Shown here: piece by piece, positions 1 through 5,275 of the stretch
Layout of the letters: every line of letters starts with the position of its first letter
Position numbering within the stretch: position 1 is the stretch's first letter
The notes under the pieces: generated by a model
What the model was told of the DNA's origin: nothing
Database searches by the model: none
What the model saw: the letters and a program-made list of their open reading frames with translations, nothing else
Source: Tychonema litorale BBK16
Lineage (GTDB): Bacteria > Cyanobacteriota > Cyanobacteriia > Cyanobacteriales > Microcoleaceae
DNA length: 7,587 bases
NCBI RefSeq assembly: GCF_021648855.1
Contig: NZ_JAKJHX010000174.1
Location: 1-7,587, forward strand
Reading direction: 5' to 3'
Translations under genes and position numbers: made by a program

Positions 1-2
1 CA

Positions 3-311
3 ACACCTGACTTAGTTAATGCTGAGGCAATCGAAGCCTGCACAACTATAGCGTGGCTCGAATTGGTAGCATTAGACACTAATGTTTTGACAGGAGACGA
101 TTGGCTAGCATTATGTGATGATATTGATAGCGGTGAAATCTACCGCGACTGGTTTATCTGGCAGGATTCGGAAGTTAGCGGAGATTGGCAAGCTTACGAC
201 CATTTGAGCGATCGGCGATTTGTTGCCCAAGGAAAAGTGCTGATAAAAGCGATGATTGATGCCATAGAAAATGCTAGAAATCAAGCGATTGCCCAACTTG
301 AATTTATTTAA
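3..311 (+). CDS. Unrecognised acidic protein, C-terminal part only (cut by left edge)
   Basis: I do not recognise this protein. The reading frame is open from the first complete codon at base 3 to the TAA at 309-311, giving 102 visible residues, so the gene almost certainly starts outside the window. A TTG at 63 could be read as a start for an 82-residue protein, but no ribosome binding site precedes it and the frame continues upstream without a stop, so I treat the gene as partial. The visible part is acidic and rich in tryptophan (for example WFIWQDSEVSGDW), followed by a more basic and amphipathic stretch (GKVLIKAMIDAIENARNQAI) that is probably helical. There are no transmembrane segments and no catalytic motif I can name. 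It converges on the phospholipase-D-like gene. Confidence 0.6.
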   Translation, partial: TPDLVNAEAIEACTTIAWLELVALDTNVLTGDDWLALCDDIDSGEIYRDWFIWQDSEVSGDWQAYDHLSDRRFVAQGKVLIKAMIDAIENARNQAIAQLEFI

Positions 312-313
312 TA

Positions 314-334
314 TTGGTTATTAGTTACTGGTTA
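314..334. repeat. Degenerate heptamer tandem repeat, three units
   Basis: Three consecutive 7-base units, TTGGTTA, TTAGTTA and CTGGTTA, begin three bases after the stop codon of the left-edge gene. Short tandem heptamer repeats in gene-flanking DNA are a known cyanobacterial feature. The unit differs from the heptamers at 2700, 6342 and 7559, but the period and the placement are the same. No function is visible. Confidence 0.5.
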
Positions 335-356
335 AGCTGTGCGGAGTTTTTCTTAA

Positions 357-372
357 TGCCGTGTCCTAATTT
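357..372. repeat. Fragment of the 4101-4162 palindromic repeat
   Basis: The 16 bases TGCCGTGTCCTAATTT are identical to bases 4153-4168, which cover the right end of the double palindrome and its flank between two convergent genes further along. Here only one half-arm survives, again between convergent genes. It is best read as a decayed or partial copy of the same interspersed element. Confidence 0.55.
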
Positions 373-377
373 CTAAT

Positions 378-398
378 AATTCCGATGCTACCGGAATT
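378..398 (-). terminator. Possible terminator hairpin of the PLD-like gene
   Basis: AATTCCG (378-384) and CGGAATT (392-398) form a perfect 7-base stem with a 7-base loop. The hairpin lies 22 bases beyond the minus-strand stop codon of the PLD-like gene, and on that strand it is followed by the AT-rich ATTAGAAATT rather than a clean run of T. It sits between convergent genes, where termination is needed in both directions. The + strand side has no T-rich tail. The stem is mostly A-T, so it is only moderately strong. Confidence 0.35.
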
Positions 399-419
399 GA
401 TATCCGCAAGTATCTCAGC

Positions 420-2105
420 TTAAAATGTTACTCGATCGCGCCATCTCTCTAAAATCTTGTCACCAATGCCCTGAATCCGCGCCACGTCGTCCAAAGATGT
501 GAAATTTTGTTGTTTCCTGGCTGCCATAATCCTCTCGGCTAACTTCGGCCCAACTCCTGGTAAAGTCTCCAATTCTGCCTGACTCGCGGTATTCAAATTA
601 ACTAATTTCTTTGCTTCAGCAATTTGAGGTTTTGTTTCCACAATTTCCCCTGTAAGTATTGAAGCTTTTGATGCTAATTGCATTGATTCACACTCTTTTT
701 TCCTGGCATCAATTCTCTGCTTGATTCTAGGGGGAATGCCTAAAATTGCACCTTTGTAAAGCCGATCAAACTCCCGTTCAAAATGGGCTGCAACTACCGG
801 ACTTGCGATCGCCAATAATGTCTCATCATTCCCATGATTTGCAGCCTCACTCCAGTTGTGAGAGCCTGTAATCACCGTATTTCCGTCCACAACCCCGAAT
901 TTGTGGTGCAGGCGATCGCCCATTGGTAGCGCGGGCACTCCCACCGTAGTCAGTGGCTGTTTCCAAGGACGATTGTCAGCTTCCAACTGACAGTGTTCAA
1001 TCAAAGTCGCCCCCATCATATCTAAACCTTCACTGTAAGGGCGATAAATAAAATTTGAATCAATCAAAGCTCGGACTGCAACTCCTCGATTAGCCTCAAT
1101 TTCCAGAGTATTTGCTAACCGTTGAGCTGAGAAAACAAACAGTGCCAAATTAACCGATTTTCTAGCACTACCCAAATTTTTATCAATCAAACTATTGACG
1201 CTTTTCTCCCAAGGTAAAGTCTTGGAAGTCGGTGAAAACTGCACCGCCATAGTCGTATTACTCACTCTGACTTTTTGCATGGGACGAAACGGCTTTTTGA
1301 TTCCAAACTTACTGTCTGGTTTGCCTCCAGGCCCGTCGCCCCACATAATGTTAAATTCTTGAGTAAATAGTTGTGCTAATTCAACACTCTCAATTTTTAG
1401 CAAATTGTTAGCATTGCCACGACTGGCTGATGTTTTGAAATCACCATGAACATCGCTGGTAGTGAAATTAGCCGAAGTTACAATTACTGTTTTGCCGTCA
1501 ATTACTACAAATTTGTGGTGCATTAAACCGCTATCTTTTGAACCGTCAGCGGTATTGTCTATCACAGGAATTCCGGCATTTTTAATAATTACTAAAGCGT
1601 CATTTTTCTGGATTTCCTCTGCACTCAATTTGCCGTCTTTATTTGTATCAGCAAGTTGGACAAATTCGTGGTAGCGATCGCGTTCTCTTTCCGGTAACTT
1701 CGCCAACTCTTGAGCCGTAAAATCGCTCCAAGGGCGACTATACATATGTTCTACGATCAATCTCACTTTGATCCCCGATCGCTGGCGATCGCTCAAAACT
1801 CGCGCAATACCAGGCAATCGCAACTCCTGCACCGCCACATCTACCCTCGATCCAGCAGTTGCGATCGCCTCCACGATCAACCTTTCCAAATCATCTCCAG
1901 GTCTAGTTTGCTGGCGATAAGGCTCTGTATAGCTAGAAGTAAGTGACTGATTGAAGTATACTTGCAGTAAGGGGTCTTGAGGCAACGGAATCAGGCTGGG
2001 AGATAATTGAGGCTGTTCTTCCTCTTGTTGTCCGCAAAACGCGAGACCGATTGTCAGTAGCAAAAGCCAGCACAAACGCCGTAAAATACAATAAAGTTCA
2101 CTCAC
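420..2105 (-). CDS. Exported phospholipase-D-superfamily protein with EF-hand loop and C-terminal HhH domain
   Basis: This is probably a phosphodiesterase or nuclease acting outside the cytoplasm. Two PLD catalytic motifs of the HxKx4D form are intact: H196/K198/D203, followed by GKTVIVTSANFT, and H400/K402/D407, followed by GNTVITGSHNWS. Between residues 153 and 164 lies a textbook EF-hand calcium loop, DTNKDGKLSAEE, inserted in the first PLD half. Residues about 502-561 form a ComEA-like helix-hairpin-helix region (NLNTAS, LPGVGPKLAERI, then IQGIGDKILERW), which in that family binds DNA without sequence specificity. The N-terminus has two arginines, a hydrophobic stretch (about residues 11-23) and a cysteine at 24. 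LAFC is an imperfect lipobox because of phenylalanine at -1, so lipoprotein, plain signal peptide and membrane anchor are all possible. I chose GTG at 2105 (561 residues) because it gives a normal signal peptide; TTG at 2150 would add 15 residues. Neither start has a Shine-Dalgarno sequence. The family call is strong, but the substrate is inference. Confidence 0.88.
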   Translation of the reverse strand: MSELYCILRRLCWLLLLTIGLAFCGQQEEEQPQLSPSLIPLPQDPLLQVYFNQSLTSSYTEPYRQQTRPGDDLERLIVEAIATAGSRVDVAVQELRLPGIARVLSDRQRSGIKVRLIVEHMYSRPWSDFTAQELAKLPERERDRYHEFVQLADTNKDGKLSAEEIQKNDALVIIKNAGIPVIDNTADGSKDSGLMHHKFVVIDGKTVIVTSANFTTSDVHGDFKTSASRGNANNLLKIESVELAQLFTQEFNIMWGDGPGGKPDSKFGIKKPFRPMQKVRVSNTTMAVQFSPTSKTLPWEKSVNSLIDKNLGSARKSVNLALFVFSAQRLANTLEIEANRGVAVRALIDSNFIYRPYSEGLDMMGATLIEHCQLEADNRPWKQPLTTVGVPALPMGDRLHHKFGVVDGNTVITGSHNWSEAANHGNDETLLAIASPVVAAHFEREFDRLYKGAILGIPPRIKQRIDARKKECESMQLASKASILTGEIVETKPQIAEAKKLVNLNTASQAELETLPGVGPKLAERIMAARKQQNFTSLDDVARIQGIGDKILERWRDRVTF

Positions 2106-2227
2106 AAAAATTTTAAAATAATTGAGGTCATTTATTAGCTCACAGTTCAAATATATTCGATCATGTCAAGTTGGAACCTATTAAATTTATGAAAGGGAAT
2201 AGATTTTACGTCTTGTAAGACTGCCTC

Positions 2228-2242
2228 GATGCCGGAAGCATC
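2228..2242. other. Small hairpin in the divergent intergenic region
   Basis: GATGC (2228-2232) and GCATC (2238-2242) form a 5-base perfect stem around CGGAA. The hairpin lies in the gap between the divergent PLD-like gene and the zinc-knuckle gene. It could be in a leader transcript or be part of a repeat. I see no convincing promoter for either gene in this gap (2106-2297), and nothing else in it can be identified. Confidence 0.25.
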
Positions 2243-2297
2243 ACTGGTAGGGTAGCAGCATTTAGGGGGCGTGGATCAAGCCCGATACTGCTGCTTT

Positions 2298-2699
2298 ATG
2301 GCAAAAAGAAAATCACTTTTTCCGTGTGGTCACAAAGGATATGGTAAAGCGTGTCATCGCTGCACGCAAGAGTTGGTGGCGAATCGGCATTGCGTTCAAT
2401 TGTTGGCGGAAAAACAAACCAAAAAACAGGAGAAGGAGGCCTCATTTGCCAGAGATATCATCAATCTCAGGGGTCTACCAGACCATGTAGTTACTAAAGC
2501 TCGCGCCATTATAACAGCTTTGGCTGAAAATAAGAATTACAGAGATTTTGGTGGCAAACGCCTGCGTCACAATCGTTTTATTATCAGTATTCCTGTAGGG
2601 CGACACTACAGAATGCTGTGCAAAGATTGTGGCACTTTCTTAATTCCCCAAAAAGTTTTGTCCCATGAAGATTATAATGTTTGTAAACCGGGAAGTTAG
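2298..2699 (+). CDS. Small zinc-knuckle protein with a RelE/ParE-like C-terminal region
   Basis: This 133-residue protein belongs to a type I recall as a conserved cyanobacterial zinc-binding domain family of unknown function (possibly DUF7682; not checked). The first 25 residues carry a CxHx6Cx2C set (C10, H12, C19, C22, in PCGHKGYGKACHRC), which should bind zinc. A charged, probably helical linker (about 33-50) follows. Residues about 58-127 resemble RelE/ParE-type toxins: a helix beginning LPDHVV, then GGKRL, a strand FIISIPVGRHYRML, and a last segment KVLSHEDYN. This region also holds a CxxC pair (C108, C111). ATG 2298 is preferred over GTG 2271 because the protein then begins directly before the zinc motif. 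No antitoxin gene adjoins it: the upstream gene is divergent and the next gene is about 200 bases away. The zinc site is clear. The RelE likeness is a pattern-based inference, and no function is proposed. Confidence 0.8.
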   Translation: MAKRKSLFPCGHKGYGKACHRCTQELVANRHCVQLLAEKQTKKQEKEASFARDIINLRGLPDHVVTKARAIITALAENKNYRDFGGKRLRHNRFIISIPVGRHYRMLCKDCGTFLIPQKVLSHEDYNVCKPGS

Positions 2700-2713
2700 T
2701 TGACAGTTGACAG
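2700..2713. repeat. Heptamer tandem repeat, two TTGACAG units
   Basis: Two perfect copies of TTGACAG start on the base after the TAG stop codon of the zinc-knuckle gene. This is a short example of the heptamer arrays also found at 314, 6342 and 7559. The unit contains the -35 consensus TTGACA, but no -10 box lies at the right distance. Confidence 0.55.
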
Positions 2714-2716
2714 TAT

Positions 2717-2781
2717 TGTAGGGTGCGTCAGCCCGCAGCGTTTTCCTTGCTTAATAAGCGATCGAGCTGACGTACCCTACA
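2717..2781. repeat. Interspersed inverted repeat with 16-base arms
   Basis: TGTAGGGTGCGTCAGC (2717-2732) and GCTGACGTACCCTACA (2766-2781) are inverted copies with one mismatch. They enclose 33 bases, which include a second small palindrome, GCTTAATAAGC (2749-2759). From memory, arms of this kind (GTAGGGTGCGTCAGC) recur between genes in cyanobacterial genomes, consistent with a miniature, gene-less interspersed element. It lies just after the zinc-knuckle gene and could also act as that gene's transcription terminator, although no T-run follows the right arm. Confidence 0.75.
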
Positions 2782-2858
2782 GGCCTCGTTAGTGGTTTAA
2801 ATGCGTAACATTACCCGATTTAATATCAATCGTTGAGAATGAAAAAGATACCAAATAA

Positions 2859-2882
2859 CCCTTCGACTCCGCTCAGGGCGAC
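2859..2882. repeat. Short interspersed quasi-palindromic repeat
   Basis: The block beginning CCCTTCGACTCCGCTCAGGG matches an intergenic repeat type that I recall as common in several bacterial groups, cyanobacteria included. Its ends, CCCT and AGGG, are complementary, but the centre pairs poorly. It lies 26 bases before the cysteine desulfurase start. It happens to be open in that gene's frame, so a start at TTG 2833 would make it coding, which I consider unlikely. Confidence 0.4.
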
Positions 2883-2907
2883 GCAACTAACAAATAACTT
2901 AAAAACC

Positions 2908-4080
2908 ATGCAAATTTATCTCGACTATAGCGCCACCACTCCGACACGCCCAGAAGCAATTGATGCTATGCAAAAAGCTCTCACTCAACATTGGGGAAAT
3001 CCTTCGAGTTTGCACGAGTGGGGACAAAGGGCTGCGACAGCTTTGGAATTAGCCAGAATGCAGGTGGCTGGACTGATTAATTCGCTACCAGAATCGATTG
3101 TTTTTACTTCCGGCGGTACTGAATCTGACAACTTGGCAATCATGGGAATTGCGCGTCTTTATCCGACACCACAGCACATAATTATTTCTAGCGTAGAGCA
3201 TTCCGCAGTATCAGAAACTGTGCGGCAACTGGAACAATCGGGATGGGAAGTGACGCGCCTACCCGTGGATAAGTTTGGGCGAGTTCACCCTTGGGATTTG
3301 CAGCAGTCAGTGCGATCGAATACAGTGTTAATTTCGATTATTTATGGACAAAGCGAAGTTGGTACACTGCAACCAATTGAAGCATTGGGACAAATTGCGC
3401 GCGATCGCAATATCGTGTTTCATACTGATGCTGTTCAAGTTGCAGGCAGACTGCCGATAGACGTGCAGAAACTGCCGATAGACTTGCTTTCCCTATCCAG
3501 CCACAAGTTATACGGGCCCCAAGGTGCGGGGGCGCTTTACGTGCGTCATGGTGTAAAATTAGCACCAATATTGACTGGTGGTGGGCAAGAATTGAAACTG
3601 CGTTCTGGGACGCAAGCAGTGCCGATAATTGTCGGTTTTGGGGTGGCGGCGGAATTGGCATCGCAGGAGATGGATGCGGAGACTAGCAGATTAATTGAAT
3701 TGCGCGATCGCCTGTTCGATCGATTAGCACACGTACCCAGCTTAGTACCAACGGGCGATCGATATCGCAGACTCCCACACCATGTCAGTTTTTGCATTGT
3801 TTCTCCTAATGGCGATACACTCCAAGTGACTGGCAAAACCTTGGTGCGACAGCTCAATTTAGCCGGAATTGGGATTAGTTCTGGTTCTGCTTGTAACAGT
3901 GGTAAACTGACTCCGAGTCCGATATTATTGGCAATGGGATATAGCAAAACTATGGCCGTTGGTGGCATTCGGTTGAGTTTGGGACGGGAAACAACGGAAG
4001 CTGATATTGATTGGACTGTAAGTGCGATCGAGCAAATTTTGGATAGATTAATGCAAAAGGTAGCATTATCTAGGCGTTAG
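2908..4080 (+). CDS. Cysteine desulfurase, IscS/NifS class
   Basis: This is a pyridoxal-phosphate enzyme that removes sulfur from L-cysteine, giving alanine and an enzyme-bound persulfide for iron-sulfur clusters, tRNA thiolation or other thio-cofactors. It has 390 residues, normal for the class, and all main sites are visible: YLDYSATTP at the N-terminus, GTESDN (70-75), H98 in EHSA stacking on the cofactor, D174 in FHTDAVQ contacting the pyridine nitrogen, K200 in SSHKLYGPQGAG as the Schiff-base lysine, catalytic C329 in SSGSACNSG, and R355 in GGIRLSLG for the substrate carboxylate. The segment usually reading NNE(I/V)G is QSEVG here (148-152). ATG 2908 is chosen because the family motif starts there; an in-frame TTG at 2833 would add 25 residues made partly of repeat. 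No iscU, iscA or nif gene is next to it, so its sulfur acceptor cannot be read from context. Paralogues are usual in cyanobacteria, so I give no symbol. Confidence 0.93.
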   Translation: MQIYLDYSATTPTRPEAIDAMQKALTQHWGNPSSLHEWGQRAATALELARMQVAGLINSLPESIVFTSGGTESDNLAIMGIARLYPTPQHIIISSVEHSAVSETVRQLEQSGWEVTRLPVDKFGRVHPWDLQQSVRSNTVLISIIYGQSEVGTLQPIEALGQIARDRNIVFHTDAVQVAGRLPIDVQKLPIDLLSLSSHKLYGPQGAGALYVRHGVKLAPILTGGGQELKLRSGTQAVPIIVGFGVAAELASQEMDAETSRLIELRDRLFDRLAHVPSLVPTGDRYRRLPHHVSFCIVSPNGDTLQVTGKTLVRQLNLAGIGISSGSACNSGKLTPSPILLAMGYSKTMAVGGIRLSLGRETTEADIDWTVSAIEQILDRLMQKVALSRR

Positions 4081-4100
4081 TAGCACCGGAATGATACAGA

Positions 4101-4162
4101 GGACACGGCAGTGCCGTGTCCCTACAATTAATCTGGCGTAGGGATACGGCACTGCCGTGTCC
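4101..4162. repeat. Double palindrome repeat between convergent genes
   Basis: Bases 4101-4121 are a perfect palindrome (arms GGACACGGCA and TGCCGTGTCC around one base). Bases 4142-4162 are a near-perfect second one. As a whole, 4101-4125 and 4138-4162 are inverted copies of 25 bases with one mismatch, separated by 12 bases. The transcript could therefore fold either as two hairpins or as one long one. It sits in the 115-base gap between two convergent genes, so it may terminate transcription from both sides. The sequence is of a type I recall as repeated in cyanobacterial genomes, and a fragment occurs here at 357-372. Confidence 0.85.
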
Positions 4163-4195
4163 TAATTTTGGCTACTCAAATATCCCATTTATTTC

Positions 4196-5173
4196 TTAGT
4201 CTGCGGAGGCAGACTTCGTTTGTATAGTAGCGGTTTTAACCGCCGAATCAGTAACTGATGGTGACAAAGTAGATTCAGTTTCTGCCACATTCAACTGACC
4301 ACCACAACAGCGCAACTCGTAAAGCTTGGCATTAATTTGATACTCATACTGACTCAATAACCTTGCATAAATATAGCCAGCTTTTCCATCCAAAAAGCCT
4401 AGCTGAATGAAGTAAAATAATATAAATCGAAGCAGTGGTTTAAAAGGCAGTCGCACCCAAACTTTTTTGAGAAATCGTTTCCGCTGCACTGCATCTCCAA
4501 ATAAGTGAGCGCCAATAGTGCCGCTGTCGTCCCGCCCTTCAATAATATTGTAATAAACCCTAGCTTCCCAATTAGAATAGCGGTTGTGGCGTTCTATCCA
4601 GTGAAATAAATCACGGTAATCCTCGTGGATCATGTCATTTTTTAAGTAGCCGACAGCACCGACCAAAATGACGTGTTCGTGAACTTCATTGTCGCCAGTA
4701 TTGGGCACGGACTCAGTGCCGAGATTTTCATATCTGCCTTTTTTATGCTTGAACAAACGCAAATTCCAGTCGGGATATCTGCCTCCATAACGCAGCCACT
4801 GTCCCAAAAAGAAGACTTTGCGGTTGAGGTAGTAGCCCTCAAAATTTGGGTCTTGGATAACTTTAGCTATTTCGTCCCAAAGTTCTGGGGTAATTCGTTC
4901 ATCGCAATCGACAATTAACACCCATTCGTTGCGAAAGGGCAGATTGTCCAATGACCAATTTTTCTTTTTTGGCCAGCGGTTATCGAAGTAGAATTGCACT
5001 ACTTTTGCACCGCTACTGATGGCGATTTCGACAGTGCGATCGCTACTTTGGGAATCCACCAGAAAAACTTCATCCGCCCTGGTAATGCTCGCCAGACACG
5101 CAGGTAAATTAAGTTCTTCGTCTTTTGCCGGAATGAGTACCGAAACCGGAATCTTGGATGAACTAGAGGTCAT
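4196..5173 (-). CDS. Family 2 glycosyltransferase, WaaE/KdtX-like
   Basis: This 325-residue cytoplasmic or membrane-associated enzyme should transfer a sugar from a nucleotide sugar onto a polysaccharide or lipid-linked acceptor. The GT-A fold starts at VSVLIPAKDEELNL. D40 (VDSQSSDRT) should bind the nucleotide, and D89/D91 (VDCDE) form the DxD-like metal site. The middle segment (FFLGQWLRYGGRYPDWNLRLF, split by G130 and G131) and the MIHEDY motif at 181-186 are typical of the WaaE/KdtX type, where the acceptor is lipopolysaccharide core; I cannot say that the acceptor is the same here. A hydrophobic stretch at about 246-262 probably holds it at the membrane. The last 15 residues (311-325, AVKTATIQTKSASAD) are encoded by an interspersed DNA repeat and are probably not functional. 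It lies 102 bases downstream of the other glycosyltransferase, on the same strand, so one operon is likely. Confidence 0.88.
   Translation of the reverse strand: MTSSSSKIPVSVLIPAKDEELNLPACLASITRADEVFLVDSQSSDRTVEIAISSGAKVVQFYFDNRWPKKKNWSLDNLPFRNEWVLIVDCDERITPELWDEIAKVIQDPNFEGYYLNRKVFFLGQWLRYGGRYPDWNLRLFKHKKGRYENLGTESVPNTGDNEVHEHVILVGAVGYLKNDMIHEDYRDLFHWIERHNRYSNWEARVYYNIIEGRDDSGTIGAHLFGDAVQRKRFLKKVWVRLPFKPLLRFILFYFIQLGFLDGKAGYIYARLLSQYEYQINAKLYELRCCGGQLNVAETESTLSPSVTDSAVKTATIQTKSASAD
4199..4244. repeat. Interspersed repeat overlapping the 3' end of a glycosyltransferase gene
   Basis: Two hairpins lie close together: GTCTGC/GCAGAC around GGAG (4199-4214), and GCGGTT/AACCGC around TT (4230-4243). 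The block GTCTGCGGAGGCAGAC, a short spacer, then GCGGTTTTAACCGCC resembles an intergenic repeat I recall from filamentous cyanobacteria; copy number in this genome has not been checked. On the minus strand it supplies the last 15 codons of the glycosyltransferase. The stop codon, TAA at 4198-4196, lies directly beyond its edge. Confidence 0.6.
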
Positions 5174-5275
5174 AATCGAGTGCTTGAAACTGAATGCGGT
5201 CGAGTTGTTGTAGACGAAGTATGTACGATCAATACTGTCGGGTAGAACTTAGCACCGAAGGATATCGTTTATAGC

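Noticed and set aside
2164..2169. Minus-strand TTGACA as promoter of the PLD-like gene
   Set aside because: The AT-rich TATATT downstream is only 8 bases away and nothing like a -10 box lies at 16-18 bases, so it is unsupported.
2271..2297. GTG at 2271 as start of the zinc-knuckle gene, with GGGGG just before it
   Set aside because: The nine added residues (beginning VDQARYCCF) do not look like part of the domain, whereas ATG 2298 places the zinc motif at the normal distance from the N-terminus. The G-run directly abuts the GTG and is too close to act as a ribosome binding site.
2298..2699. Classical toxin-antitoxin operon
   Set aside because: There is no second small gene next to it on the same strand. 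The upstream neighbour is divergent and the downstream gene is a cysteine desulfurase about 200 bases away.
2707..2712. TTGACA as a -35 promoter element
   Set aside because: It is part of a tandem heptamer, and no -10-like sequence occurs 16-18 bases downstream.
2833..2907. Upstream TTG start adding 25 residues to the cysteine desulfurase
   Set aside because: The extension is encoded partly by an interspersed repeat, and the conserved family N-terminus YLDYSATTP begins three residues after the ATG at 2908.
3546..3968. Open frame of 140 codons on the minus strand inside the cysteine desulfurase gene
   Set aside because: It lies opposite a gene with all family motifs intact, and its translation is rich in proline and serine without domain structure, so it is a shadow frame.
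4673..4918. Open frame on the + strand inside the WaaE-like glycosyltransferase gene
   Set aside because: It is antisense to a well-supported glycosyltransferase, and its product has no recognisable motif.
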